From assembly GCA_023474015.1 (NCBI GenBank), contig JAMCYN010000080.1, positions 4,509 through 68,508 on the forward strand: 64,000 nucleotides of DNA, written 5' to 3'. Position 1 is the first letter of the stretch, and each line of letters begins with the position of its first letter. This DNA comes from Armatimonadota bacterium (GTDB lineage: Bacteria; Armatimonadota; UBA5829). The notes under the pieces were generated by a model. It ran no database searches. It saw only the letters and a program-made list of their open reading frames with translations, and was not told the DNA's origin. Positions 27,322 to 37,356 of this stretch are shown here, in pieces. The translations under genes and the position numbers were made by a program.

Positions 27322-28311
27322 ATGAAAACGGAGGCGAAATTGATTCCCAATAAAAAGCTGGACGCAGCCGGACTGATGCGACTCTATACGCAGCTCGTGC
27401 GCCTGCGGGCATTCGAGGAGCGCGTCAAGGAAATATACATGGCGACGCTCATGCCCGGTTTGGCGCACGTCTACATCGGAGAGGAGGCCGTCGCGGCGGG
27501 CGTGTGCCAGGCATTAAGAGATGACGACTACGTTACCAGCACCCATCGGGGACACGGTCACTTCTTGGCGAAAGGCGGCGATCCCAAGGTTATGATGGCG
27601 GAGATAATGGGCCGGGAAACGGGCTACTGCCGGGGCAAGGGCGGCTCGATGCACATAGCGGACCTCTCGCTCGGGATAATCGGCGCGAATGGAATAGTCG
27701 GGGCAGGAATGCCGATTGCCACCGGCGCGGCGCTGTGGCTGAAAATGAGCGGCAAGGACGGCATCGTTGCATGTTTCTTCGGAGACTCCGCATCCAACCA
27801 GGGGATGTTCCATGAGGCTCTGAATATGGCGTCGACCTGGCGGTTGCCGGTGGTATTTGTCTGCGAGAACAACCTCTATGGGATCTCGGTGCGTCAGGAC
27901 AGGCATCAGAATATCGCCGATATCGCCGACAGGGCGGTCGGTTACGGAATCCCTGGAGAGGTGGTCGACGGTACGGATGTGCTTGCGGTATATGAAGCAA
28001 CTGCTCGTGCCGCCCAGCGTGCCAGGAGCGGTGGAGGGCCCAGCCTGATCGAGTGCAAGTGCTATCGTTGGCTCGGCCACCACGCCGGCGATCCCGCTCA
28101 CTACCGCCCGGAGGGTGAACCCGAAGCCTGGAAGAAGCGCTGCCCGGTATCGCTCTTCAGGGATAGGCTGATCTTGGAGGGGGTACTCGACGAGAACCAG
28201 AACCGGCAAATTCTTGAATCCGCGACCGCGGAGATGCTTGAAGCCCAGGATTGGGGAATGCAGCAGCCTTGGCCACTGCCGGAAGAGGCACTGGAGGACG
28301 TTTATGCCTAG
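27322..28311 (+). CDS. TPP-dependent 2-oxo acid (pyruvate/acetoin-type) dehydrogenase E1 alpha subunit
   Basis: 329 residues, ATG preceded by GGGAG. The thiamine diphosphate motif spans GDSASNQGMFHEALNMA to FVCENN (about 154-184). Also present are HVYIGEEAVAAGV, THRGHGHFLAKGG and RGKGGSMHIAD, then the loop YRWLGHHAGDPAHYR. This is the PDH/AcoA family, which decarboxylates a 2-oxo acid or cleaves acetoin together with the beta subunit. No E2 or E3 gene is present, so either they are elsewhere or the pair works alone. Linked downstream of larA, it could process the oxidised product of a hydroxy acid. Confidence 0.9.
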   Translation: MKTEAKLIPNKKLDAAGLMRLYTQLVRLRAFEERVKEIYMATLMPGLAHVYIGEEAVAAGVCQALRDDDYVTSTHRGHGHFLAKGGDPKVMMAEIMGRETGYCRGKGGSMHIADLSLGIIGANGIVGAGMPIATGAALWLKMSGKDGIVACFFGDSASNQGMFHEALNMASTWRLPVVFVCENNLYGISVRQDRHQNIADIADRAVGYGIPGEVVDGTDVLAVYEATARAAQRARSGGGPSLIECKCYRWLGHHAGDPAHYRPEGEPEAWKKRCPVSLFRDRLILEGVLDENQNRQILESATAEMLEAQDWGMQQPWPLPEEALEDVYA

Positions 28312-29299
28312 GGAGCTTACGCAAGCCGAGGCGCTTCGTGAGGCGCTGTGCGAAGAGATGCGCAAGGACAAGCGAGTGTTCGTAATGGGTGAAGATGTTG
28401 GGGTGATGGGAGGAATATTCACCGTTACCAAGGGCTTGATGGAGGAGTTTGGCGAGGAACGCGTGCGGGACACTCCCATCTCCGAAAATGGCTTCACGGG
28501 GGCAGGTCTGGGCGCTGCGATAGTCGGCGGGCGACCGGTCGTCGAATTGATGTTCGGCGACTTTGCCGCGGTTGCGATGGATGCGCTCGTAAACCAGATC
28601 GCCAAGGCGAGGTATATGTCCGGTGGTAAGGTAAGAGCGCCGCTGGTCGTGCGGCTCACCATAGGCGCGCGTGGCTCCACTGCTGCCCAGCACTCACAAA
28701 GCCCGCACGCGTGGTTCGTGCATACACCAGGGCTCTATGTGGCCGCTCCGTCGACCCCCGCCGACTGTAAGGGCTTGCTCACGAGCGCCATACGTGATGA
28801 GAACCCAGTCATTTTCTGCGAGCACAAGAAGCTCTATTTTGTGAAGGGTCAGGTGCCTGATGGCGAGTATGTGATTCCCCTCGGAGTGGCCGACATCAAG
28901 CGGCCCGGCAGGGATGTGACGGTTGTCGCAATCTCGATAATGGTTCATCGAGCACTGGCCGTCGCGGACAGGCTCGCGGTGGAGGGGATCGAGTTGGAAG
29001 TGGTCGACCCTCGCACATTGGTTCCGATGGATTGGGAAACGATCTTCCGATCTGTCCGCAAGACTGGACGCTTAGTGATAATGGATGAGGGGCCTTTCAC
29101 GGGCGGGGTGGCCGCTGAGATTGCCGCAAGGGTCGGCAGAGATTGTTTCGACTACTTGGATGCTCCTATTGAACGAGTTTGCGCGACTGATACACCGATT
29201 CCCTTCAGCCCGCCAATGGAGGACTTTGTGATACCGCAAGAGGCAGATTTGGAGGAGGCGGTCAGGCGCGTCCTGGGGATTGGGCAAAGCCCCAAATAG
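28304..29299 (+). CDS. TPP-dependent dehydrogenase E1 beta subunit
   Basis: 331 residues. The ATG overlaps the end of the alpha gene by eight bases, with GGAGG upstream, so the two subunits are coupled. Characteristic stretches are TQAEALREALCEEM, VFVMGEDVGVMGGIF, PISENGFTGAGLGAA, MFGDFAAVAMDALVNQIAK, GARGSTAAQHSQS and PGLYVAAPSTPADCKGLL. The C-terminus EVVDPRTLVPMDWE and FTGGVAAEIAA is typical. It forms the alpha2-beta2 E1 with the preceding product. Confidence 0.92.
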   Translation: MPRELTQAEALREALCEEMRKDKRVFVMGEDVGVMGGIFTVTKGLMEEFGEERVRDTPISENGFTGAGLGAAIVGGRPVVELMFGDFAAVAMDALVNQIAKARYMSGGKVRAPLVVRLTIGARGSTAAQHSQSPHAWFVHTPGLYVAAPSTPADCKGLLTSAIRDENPVIFCEHKKLYFVKGQVPDGEYVIPLGVADIKRPGRDVTVVAISIMVHRALAVADRLAVEGIELEVVDPRTLVPMDWETIFRSVRKTGRLVIMDEGPFTGGVAAEIAARVGRDCFDYLDAPIERVCATDTPIPFSPPMEDFVIPQEADLEEAVRRVLGIGQSPK

Positions 29300-29308
29300 C
29301 TCCTGAAA

Positions 29309-30031
29309 TCACTTAGCGCTTGGTCGATATGGAATCGTCTTCATCAGGTCCAGCGACCCGGTAAGGGTCAGGAGGCCGGGCGATATCGCCGCGGAGTCTA
29401 TCCTGGCGTCGTAGCCGATATCATTCGCGTCGAATATCGTGTCCAGCCTCGCCTCCAGCAAGTCACGAGCGAAACCCGGCGCGCCGACCCCGGCTACCTT
29501 GAGGCTCGTAAAGTTCAGCGCGAGCATGCGCCGCTCCCTGACCTCTAGCTCGGCGTCGACCTGAACTCCTGCCCTAAGCCTGGAGATACCGGGCTTGGCG
29601 GACACCGTCAGGAAACCTTGGCGCAGCGCGACTTTCAGTCCCGTCACGTCCGGGTACCTGCCCGTGAGATAGCGGCAAAGCTCGGACTGATCGAGCGAGG
29701 CGCAATAGGAAGTGGTCCCGACCCTGTTGAGCTTTTTGCTGTCCGTGTCGACCGCGAGGTCCCTGATCCTGACATCCAGCCGGGCGAGGGTCATTTTATT
29801 CGACAGCCTAACGCCGATGCCGACGATATCCAGGCCGTCCAGCTTGCCGTTGACCATTCTCAGAGTCGGCCCGTACGCTCTGACCTTATAGGACACCGCC
29901 GGCCCGATCATCTCGGTCATGCTCTTCGCTACCGAGCTCTCGATCTGCCGACGGACCATGTTTCCACCGCAGCCTATGATCCCGGCCGCCAGCGCGACCA
30001 CGAAAGTCAGCAAGATTAAGTTTCGCCTCAT
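29309..30031 (-). CDS. Lipoprotein with LmeA/DUF2993-like domain
   Basis: 240 residues. The N-terminus MRRNLILLTFVVALAAGIIG is followed by Cys, a lipobox-type signal peptide. The body contains RMVNGKLDGLDIVGIGVRL and LDVRIRDLAVDT, then LRAGVQVDAELEV, the pattern of DUF2993 proteins such as mycobacterial LmeA that bind phospholipids. It is expected to be anchored in the membrane facing the periplasm. Its ATG directly follows the lemA stop, so the two are co-transcribed. Confidence 0.75.
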   Translation of the reverse strand: MRRNLILLTFVVALAAGIIGCGGNMVRRQIESSVAKSMTEMIGPAVSYKVRAYGPTLRMVNGKLDGLDIVGIGVRLSNKMTLARLDVRIRDLAVDTDSKKLNRVGTTSYCASLDQSELCRYLTGRYPDVTGLKVALRQGFLTVSAKPGISRLRAGVQVDAELEVRERRMLALNFTSLKVAGVGAPGFARDLLEARLDTIFDANDIGYDARIDSAAISPGLLTLTGSLDLMKTIPYRPSAK

Positions 30032-30595
30032 CTAGAAGCTCACCTTCACATTCTCTCTCGCCGCGTCGTCCATCGGGAAATAATCGTTCTCCTTGAAGCC
30101 AAAGCTCGAGGCGATGATGTTCGACGGGAAGCTCTGGATAAGCGTGTTGTAGCTCATAACCGTGTCGTTGTAGAACTGACGCGAATATGCGATCTTGCTT
30201 TCCGTGCCGGAGATCTCTTCCTGGAGCATGCGGAAGTTCTCGTTGGCCTTGAGTTCCGGATAGGCCTCCGCCACGGCGAACAGGCTCTTAAGCGCGCCGG
30301 TTATCTGGTTCTGAGCCTCGCCCTGCTCCTTGACGCCCTGCGCGCTCATCATCGACGCGCGGGCCTTGGTCACGTTCTCGAATACTTCCTTCTCGTGCGA
30401 TGCGTAACCCTTGACCGTCTCCACCAGGTTCGGAATGAGATCGTAGCGCCGCTTGAGTTGAACGTCGATCTGCGACCAGGCGTTCTCGATGCGATTGCGC
30501 AGGCCCACGAGCTGGTTGTACTTGAACACGATCCAGAGTATGCCCAGGATTACTATGACGAAGATCACAAGCAATGCGGTTCCAATATCCATCAT
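30032..30595 (-). CDS. lemA: LemA family membrane-anchored protein
   Basis: 187 residues with a single N-terminal membrane helix ([17 protein letters not shown]). The coiled LemA domain follows: [39 protein letters not shown], and the conserved C-terminal [19 protein letters not shown]. The function of LemA is not settled. It often occurs with M48 peptidases or TPM-domain proteins, none of which is here. Start has two ATGs in a row. Confidence 0.95.
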   Translation of the reverse strand: MMDIGTALLVIFVIVILGILWIVFKYNQLVGLRNRIENAWSQIDVQLKRRYDLIPNLVETVKGYASHEKEVFENVTKARASMMSAQGVKEQGEAQNQITGALKSLFAVAEAYPELKANENFRMLQEEISGTESKIAYSRQFYNDTVMSYNTLIQSFPSNIIASSFGFKENDYFPMDDAARENVKVSF

Positions 30596-30662
30596 GCCAC
30601 CACCCTTAGCGGTCTATTTGATCATTAGTCTATACTATTCGACGCGCATGTGCAAAGTTCCC

Positions 30663-30704
30663 CTCGAAGGAAGGGAATTCTCATCGCGATTAAGTCCCTT
30701 CGAG
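30663..30704. terminator. Hairpin after the M29 aminopeptidase gene
   Basis: CTCGAAGG (30663-30670) pairs with CCTTCGAG (30697-30704), four bases past the stop on the minus strand. It has a long loop and only a weak T-run, so it may be a repeat remnant. Confidence 0.4.
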
Positions 30705-30707
30705 TCG

Positions 30708-31823
<1,116 letters not shown>

Positions 31824-31861
31824 TTACACAGCCTCCCAGGAAACGAGGGCGCAGAAGGGAA

Positions 31862-31945
31862 AATGAAGAATGCAGAATGCAGATTGCAGAATGGGGAAGG
31901 GACCTCCCTTCATTCTGCATTCTGCACTCATCATTCTGCATTCTC
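31862..31945. repeat. Heptamer-period inverted repeat
   Basis: Left arm: AATGAAG, AATGCAG, AATGCAG, ATTGCAG, AATGGGG. Right arm: CATTCTG, CATTCTG, CACTCAT, CATTCTG, CATTCTC. Centre: GGGACCTCCCTTC. The arms are complementary. This is the cleanest example in the window. Confidence 0.85.
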
Positions 31946-32037
31946 CTTCCGTTGCTTCCTTCGTAAAATGATACCACTTAAAGCCGGTATTATGGTAGAA
32001 TTGACGCGGCCAAAATTGGGCCGGAGACAGGAAACTT

Positions 32038-32802
32038 ATGATTCCACTAGCTGATGAGAACACTTCACGGCTTAAACCGTATGTAGTATATATACTGATC
32101 GCTTTGAACGTGCTGGTGTATCTGGCCGATATTTTGGGTGCAAAGGCCGTGCAATACTGGTCGATGGTACCCTATTCGGTGGTGCACGATTTGCGCGTGG
32201 CGCCGCTGTTCAGCCAGACCGGCCAGATGGTGGGTTATGCCAAGCTACCCGGAGTCGGCCCGCATCCGCAGTGGATAACGATATTCACGTCGATGTTCAT
32301 GCACGGCAGCCTGATGCACATAGGCGGGAATATGCTTTACCTCTGGATCTTCGGAAACAACATCGAGGAAGCGCTCGGGCATGTCAAGTTCCTGCTCTTC
32401 TACATAGCGGCCGGGGTGCTCGCCGCGCTGGCGCACATGTACAGCAATATCGACTCGATCATACCCACGGTCGGCGCGAGTGGCGCGATAGCGGGGGTTC
32501 TTGGCGCGTATCTGGTGCTGTACCCACGCAACAGCGTGCGGACTCTGCTGATGCTGGGCTGGTTCTGGGACATAGTCGAAATCCCGGCGGTGTATGTGTT
32601 GGGGGTGTGGTTCCTGTTGCAGCTTACCGGAACGCTGGGAACCGGAGGTCTGCAGGGCGGCGGGGTCGCATACTGGGCGCACGTGGGCGGGTTCGTATCG
32701 GGCGCGATATTGATCTTCGCATTCGGCGGCAGACACGACTCAAGGCCGCGACAGCAGCGGCTGCATCGCTATGACGAGGATAGGCCGCGGTTTAGAGATT
32801 AG
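32038..32802 (+). CDS. Rhomboid family intramembrane serine protease
   Basis: 254 residues with six or so membrane helices. The catalytic Ser149 lies in TVGASGAIAGVLGAYL and His215 in YWAHVGGFVSG. The FMHGSLMHIGGNMLYLWIFG segment is the conserved HxxxHxxxN region. Rhomboids cleave single-pass membrane proteins within the bilayer. The final codons (..RFRD and stop) fall within the heptamer repeat that follows, so the natural C-terminus may have been altered. Confidence 0.94.
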   Translation: MIPLADENTSRLKPYVVYILIALNVLVYLADILGAKAVQYWSMVPYSVVHDLRVAPLFSQTGQMVGYAKLPGVGPHPQWITIFTSMFMHGSLMHIGGNMLYLWIFGNNIEEALGHVKFLLFYIAAGVLAALAHMYSNIDSIIPTVGASGAIAGVLGAYLVLYPRNSVRTLLMLGWFWDIVEIPAVYVLGVWFLLQLTGTLGTGGLQGGGVAYWAHVGGFVSGAILIFAFGGRHDSRPRQQRLHRYDEDRPRFRD

Positions 32803-32839
32803 AGGTTGGATGTTAGAGGTTAGAACGTGAGAGTTCGAG
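32791..32839. repeat. Heptamer-period repeat overlapping the rhomboid stop
   Basis: TTTAGAG, ATTAGAG, GTTGGAT, GTTAGAG, GTTAGAA, CGTGAGA, GTTCGAG. The stop codon TAG is part of the second unit. Confidence 0.7.
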
Positions 32840-32852
32840 GTCAGGCGAACAG

Positions 32853-34805
32853 ATGAATAGGCGATGTGTGGTTCTGCTGCTGCTGTTCATCGGGCTGGCG
32901 GCGTCGCTATACGTGGCGGGGCAGCGCGCCCGTGTGGAATCGGGGAACAAGGCGGTCGAGATCGTCCTCGACTACGGCGAGATTCAGCAGATCGCGGCGT
33001 CGACGGGCAAGAGCCCTGTCCAGGTGATGCGGCGGTTTAAGGCAGCCGGGGCGACAAGCGTGGCGATTACAGAGCAAACATTGAAGGACGTAGTCGATAA
33101 CGGCGAGCTTATCCCAGTGCCCCGCTTGGGCTACAGTGTAATACCGAAGGTCGGGGACGAGATAGTCCGCCGCCTGATGGTTGCGCTTCCGGACGCGGGC
33201 AGTCGTATCCGAATCATGCACACCACGGCTATATCTCATAACAACCCTAATGGTCCCTATGCGTATATCAAGCTGGACGGCTCGCTCCCTATTTCCTGCA
33301 TAGAACAGGTGCCTCTTGGACTACCTCAAGAAGCGCTGGAAGCCGTACGGCAAGCAAGCCTCGAACCCATCGCCCGCCTCATCAACTACCCCGGTGTCAC
33401 GCCCGCAGCCATCAACGCGATCCTAAAAGACGTTAAGTCCCAGGGCGTCAACAAGATCATCTTCTTTGGCGATCAAGTGCTAGGCTTCAAGGGCGCGGTG
33501 GACGATACCGCCAAGGCCCTCATCGACAACGGTCTCTACTTCGGCAGGGTCGAGTTCTCTAAGCAAAAGGGCGAGTTGAAACTCGCGGACAAGGCTCGGT
33601 CGAATGTGCTGGTCGTGCACAGCATAACCGCCGAAGAGATGCCTAAGCTCGACCAGTCAAGCATTATGGAACGCTTCCAGCGCGGCGTGCGCGAGCGAGG
33701 CGTGCGGATGTGCTACGTGCGTATGTATGACACCGCCTCGGACGACCTCATAGGCAAGAACGCGGATTACGTTAGATCAATCGCTCGGTATATCGAGAAG
33801 GCGGGATACCAGATGAAGAGCGCGCACCCCATGGGCGAGGTGAGTGTGCCGAAGGCGATGCGCATTCTCGCGGGCATCGGTGTTGCCGCCGGGGCGCTGC
33901 TTCTGATTCTTTCGATATTCGATCTATTCGCCGGGGCGTTTATCGCCTGGGCCATAGTGATGCTTGTGATCTGCGCGGGGCTGGTGGGCGCGGGCGAGAC
34001 GGGCCGCAAGCTGGTGGCTCTGCTCTCGGCGCTGGTCTTTCCGACCCTTGCGATCATCAATTCGACCCGCTCCACGCCTGAGTCACCGAGCGCGGTACCA
34101 GGCCTCGTATGGAAGACCCTGGGAAGGCTCGCGATGGCGATACTTACGGCATCCGTGGGCGGGCTGCTGATAGTCGGGCTATTGAGCCAGCGTGACTTCA
34201 TGCTCCGCATTAATCAATTCATGGGCGTCAAGGCGGCGCACCTGCTTCCGGTCGTGATTCTTGCGGCGATTTACGCCGGAGGCATCGCCTGGAAGAGCGA
34301 CAAGTGGGCCGAGCAAAAGACCCGACTGATCGAACGCTATCGAGCGCTGGCGGCGAACCCGATTTTGGTGTGGCAGGCTGTGGGGATGCTGTTCGCGCTG
34401 GTGATTGTGGGCCTCATGGTCGCAAGGTCAGGCAACGACGCCGGGCTGGAGGTCAGCTCATTGGAGCTTAAGTTCAGGTCAATCCTGGACAAGGTGCTCT
34501 TCGTCCGGCCTCGAACCAAGGAGTTCCTGATCGGCTACCCCGCATTGGTCCTCGGTATAGCTCTCGCGCTCAGGGGACGCAGAGAGTGGGCCGCGCCGCT
34601 GGTGGTGATCGGCTCCATCGGAGTCATATCGGCGTTGAACACATTCTGTCACATACACACGCCGCTTACGCTTAGCCTCGTCAGGGTCATTAACGGGGCC
34701 GTGCTCGGCGCGATAGTAGGGCTGATAGTGCTTCGCATATTCGGCGTCTCACGTATTGAATCACGAAAGAACGAAAGGAACGAAAACACGAAAGGAATGG
34801 ATTAG
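32853..34805 (+). CDS. DUF5693 multi-pass membrane protein
   Basis: 650 residues. One N-terminal membrane helix (VVLLLLFIGLAASLYVA) is followed by an extracytoplasmic domain of about 300 residues (IQQIAASTGKSPVQVMRRFK, GVNKIIFFGDQVLGF, VRERGVRMCYVRMY). At least seven further helices come from about residue 345 on. Function is unknown. The family is often beside csaB, as here, suggesting a role in cell-surface polysaccharide or S-layer attachment. The last 15 residues (ESRKNERNENTKGMD) are encoded by repeat sequence. Confidence 0.85.
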   Translation: MNRRCVVLLLLFIGLAASLYVAGQRARVESGNKAVEIVLDYGEIQQIAASTGKSPVQVMRRFKAAGATSVAITEQTLKDVVDNGELIPVPRLGYSVIPKVGDEIVRRLMVALPDAGSRIRIMHTTAISHNNPNGPYAYIKLDGSLPISCIEQVPLGLPQEALEAVRQASLEPIARLINYPGVTPAAINAILKDVKSQGVNKIIFFGDQVLGFKGAVDDTAKALIDNGLYFGRVEFSKQKGELKLADKARSNVLVVHSITAEEMPKLDQSSIMERFQRGVRERGVRMCYVRMYDTASDDLIGKNADYVRSIARYIEKAGYQMKSAHPMGEVSVPKAMRILAGIGVAAGALLLILSIFDLFAGAFIAWAIVMLVICAGLVGAGETGRKLVALLSALVFPTLAIINSTRSTPESPSAVPGLVWKTLGRLAMAILTASVGGLLIVGLLSQRDFMLRINQFMGVKAAHLLPVVILAAIYAGGIAWKSDKWAEQKTRLIERYRALAANPILVWQAVGMLFALVIVGLMVARSGNDAGLEVSSLELKFRSILDKVLFVRPRTKEFLIGYPALVLGIALALRGRREWAAPLVVIGSIGVISALNTFCHIHTPLTLSLVRVINGAVLGAIVGLIVLRIFGVSRIESRKNERNENTKGMD

Positions 34806-34998
34806 TACCCCGTAAGCCCTGAGTAGGCCCCAAGGCCGTATCGAAGGGCAACCGGCCCTTCGATACGCCCACCAGGCTTCTCAAGAATAGATAACTCCTA
34901 CTGGGCTACTCAGGACCTACGGGTATCTGTACCGCCAGACCTAATACCTGTACTCTATTCTCTATTTCGTGCTTTCATATCTTTCGTCCTTTCGTGAT
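34762..34998. repeat. Nested palindromic repeat between DUF5693 and csaB genes
   Basis: Outer arms are ACGAAAG-type repeats (34763-34796) and their complement (34972-34998). Inner arms are TACCCCGTAAGCCCTGAGTA (from 34806) against ACTCAGGACCTACGGGTA (34908-34925). The centre is a perfect hairpin GTATCGAAGGGC / GCCCTTCGATAC (34838-34866). No gene is present apart from the end of the DUF5693 frame. Confidence 0.7.
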
Positions 34999-35030
34999 TA
35001 AAGAGCCCACCTGCAAGATTGATCAGAGGA

Positions 35031-36113
35031 ATGGTAGTAAAACCAAAACGCATCGTCATATCAGGCTACTACGGCTTCGGGAACACCGGGGATGAGGCGG
35101 TGCTCGCGGGGATTCTTGCCACGTTCAAGCAGGTCGGGATTGACGCTGAGGTGACGGTCCTCTCCGCCGACCCCGCGCGCACGATGGCCGAGCATCCGAA
35201 TGTAATCTCCATTCACCGCTATAGCCCCGCCGCCCTGATCAAGGCAATCCACGGGGCCGACCTCTTGATCAGCGGGGGAGGAAGCCTGTTTCAGGATGTT
35301 ACCAGCGCGCGCTCGGTGCGCTACTATCTTTTCGTGCTCCAACTCGCCCATCTGCTCGGGCGGAAGAGCATGATCTACGCTCAGGGAGTCGGCCCGCTCG
35401 TTAGGCCGGGTATCAGGTCCGCCGTGGCTCGAACCCTTAATCGGGTGAGTGTCATCACCGTCCGCGACCCCGAATCGAAGGCTCTGCTGGAGGAGATCGA
35501 TGTCAAGCGGCCGCCCGTAAGGCTCAGCGCGGACCCGTCGTTTATGATCGAGCCTGATCTCGATACCGCCGACCGCATTATTGATGAGGCGGGGCTCACG
35601 GGTAAGCCTGTCATAGGCGTCTCTCTGAGGCCGTGGAAAGAAACCGGCCAGTGGCTCCGGCACGCAACACGAGGGATCGAAGAAGCCTGCGCGCAACTCG
35701 GCGTTACCCCAGCGATTATCCCGATGCAGGAGGCTGAAGATGTCCCCATGTGCGAGACGATAAAGGGCGGTGTAACGCTCAGGGGTGGGGGCCGACCGCG
35801 CGTCATTAAGGGAATCATCTCACGGTGCGGACTTGTGGTCGGGATGCGGCTCCATGCCCTGATACTTGCCACCGGCGAAGGTGTGCCGTTCGTTCCGATA
35901 GTCTACGATCCGAAGGTCGCGTCGTTTGCCTCAGTCGTGAGTCGGGTGGATAGTGTCGATATCGATTCGCTTGAGGCCGAGCCACTGCGGGACGTGATCA
36001 CGGCTGCCTGGTCGGAGCGTGAGGCGCGCGCCTCCAGGCTAATCCGAAAGGCGTCGGAGCTCAAGCGGATGGCTATGATATCCGGCGAGGCCGCGCGCGA
36101 ACTGCTCGGATAG
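35031..36113 (+). CDS. csaB: CsaB-type polysaccharide pyruvyl transferase
   Basis: About 360 residues, reading RIVISGYYGFGNTGDEAVLA, then LLISGGGSLFQD, IYAQGVGPL, RDPESKALLEE, VIGVSLRPWK and GMRLHALILA. CsaB adds a pyruvyl ketal to secondary cell-wall polysaccharide so S-layer proteins with SLH domains can bind. The exact start is unsure. ATG at 35031 sits directly against an AGAGGA, while a TTG at 35019 has no ribosome binding site. Its neighbour DUF5693 supports a surface role. Confidence 0.9.
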   Translation: MVVKPKRIVISGYYGFGNTGDEAVLAGILATFKQVGIDAEVTVLSADPARTMAEHPNVISIHRYSPAALIKAIHGADLLISGGGSLFQDVTSARSVRYYLFVLQLAHLLGRKSMIYAQGVGPLVRPGIRSAVARTLNRVSVITVRDPESKALLEEIDVKRPPVRLSADPSFMIEPDLDTADRIIDEAGLTGKPVIGVSLRPWKETGQWLRHATRGIEEACAQLGVTPAIIPMQEAEDVPMCETIKGGVTLRGGGRPRVIKGIISRCGLVVGMRLHALILATGEGVPFVPIVYDPKVASFASVVSRVDSVDIDSLEAEPLRDVITAAWSEREARASRLIRKASELKRMAMISGEAARELLG

Positions 36114-36156
36114 AGGAACATTGAGAGTCTAAACAGAGTCATAAGTACGTGGTTGG

Positions 36157-36318
36157 GCCACAGGCAATAGGCAACAGTTAGTGTCCATATGCATCGGGAA
36201 GCAGTTTACCCCGACGCGCGCGCTTCGTATGGAGGTATGCTTCGGGGCAAAAAGCTCCCCGAAGCATATATGCAGGGATTGCTTCCCCTCTGTTCCCTAT
36301 TCCCTGTTCCCTAATCCC
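36157..36318. repeat. Composite repeat: heptamer arms around two REP-like palindromes
   Basis: The left arm has GGCAATA, GGCAACA (36163-36176). The right arm has TGTTCCC, TATTCCC, TGTTCCC, TAATCCC (36291-36318). Between lie ATGCATCGGGAAGC..CCCCGACGC (36187-36219) and TATGCTTCGGGG..CCCCGAAGCATA (36232-36270). A TATAAT box for the next gene follows at 36324-36329. Confidence 0.75.
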
Positions 36319-36371
36319 TATGCTATAATTGTCGGGTTGTGACTCGTGTTATCATCGAGGAGAAATTGGTA

Positions 36372-37241
36372 ATGAACAAAGTGCTGAAATCATTCTGCGC
36401 TGTCTTGGCGGCGTTGATAGTCGGGCTTGCAGGCTGCGGCGGTGGCGGTGGAACGACGACCTCGTCGGGCAGTACCGGAGGCACGACGCCCCCATTGGGC
36501 CAGAGTCGTGTGATCACCGGCAGGGTCGTGAGCACGGCCTCTAACTCCCCCGGGGTGGCAGGCGTTATCGTGAGGCTCGGTGACACCGATGTCACGGGGA
36601 CTACCGATTCGGTCGGGAACTTCACGCTCAATCTGGGCACGCTGGACATCCCGTCGTTCATCCAAGTGGACCCGTCCACGGCGGGCAGCGGTTATTCCAA
36701 GGAATATACGGTTACCTTAAACGACCAGCAGTACCCATCCGAAGGGATCGACATACCGGTCAATGTCCGCAACGAAGTCGCCACGGCCATGGGCACTATG
36801 ACGGTCGTCTATCTCGATCCCAACTCGGATACTCCCCCTTCGGGAAGCATCTATCCGAGCTACGATACTGTGATTGTGGGCCGGGTGATCAGGTCTGATA
36901 CCCTGGCGGGCGTCGCGGGCGTGACTGTCAGGTTCGGCACGGCTCTGGCCGTCACGACGGGTCAGAAAGGCTACTTCGCCGTGAACCTCGGCAGGGACGC
37001 GGCAGTGCTCCCGCTGTTCCCGACCGGTTCCCTGACATTCTCAATAGACAGCTCCACCGCGGGTACGACGTATCCGAGCACTCTGGAGGTCCAGTATTCG
37101 AGCCAGTTCTACACTCAGAGCGCCATACCCGTGCCCGACGATGTGATTCAGCGCAGATCGTCCGACCTCGGCACGCTGAGCTTGCAGGTCGGGAGTTCGG
37201 ACAGCGGTGGCGGAAGCGGCCCTCCTGCTCCTCCGCTCTAG
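36372..37241 (+). CDS. Secreted lipoprotein with two carboxypeptidase-regulatory-like repeats
   Basis: 289 residues from the ATG at 36372, chosen because GAGGAG lies upstream and a lipoprotein signal follows (VLKSFCAVLAALIVGLAG then Cys). After a Gly/Thr/Ser linker come two similar beta-sandwich repeats: ITGRVVSTASNSPGVAGVIV with NFTLNLG, and IVGRVIRSDTLAGVAGVTV with YFAVNLG. Each resembles the CarboxypepD_reg fold found on surface adhesins and binding proteins. It ends in a Gly/Pro-rich tail. Likely displayed on a membrane surface; the ligand is unknown. Confidence 0.75.
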   Translation: MNKVLKSFCAVLAALIVGLAGCGGGGGTTTSSGSTGGTTPPLGQSRVITGRVVSTASNSPGVAGVIVRLGDTDVTGTTDSVGNFTLNLGTLDIPSFIQVDPSTAGSGYSKEYTVTLNDQQYPSEGIDIPVNVRNEVATAMGTMTVVYLDPNSDTPPSGSIYPSYDTVIVGRVIRSDTLAGVAGVTVRFGTALAVTTGQKGYFAVNLGRDAAVLPLFPTGSLTFSIDSSTAGTTYPSTLEVQYSSQFYTQSAIPVPDDVIQRRSSDLGTLSLQVGSSDSGGGSGPPAPPL

Positions 37242-37276
37242 GCGCGAAGCGTGAGATTGGCTGGGAAGGAAGTTTT

Positions 37277-37348
37277 CAGTTGACAGTTATCAGTTGAAGG
37301 GAAGACCTCTTCCGAACTGACAACTGACAACCGTTAACTGTCAACTGG
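37277..37348. repeat. Heptamer-period inverted repeat upstream of lptC
   Basis: Left arm CAGTTGA, CAGTTAT, CAGTTGA then AGGGAAG. Right arm GAACTGA, CAACTGA, CAACCGT, TAACTGT, CAACTGG. The arms are complementary. It ends 8 bases before the lptC start. Confidence 0.85.
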
Positions 37349-37356
37349 CTTCCTGC

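Noticed and set aside
27322..29299. Calling the E1 pair a complete pyruvate dehydrogenase complex
   Set aside because: No E2 or E3 gene is present; only the E1 subunits can be supported.
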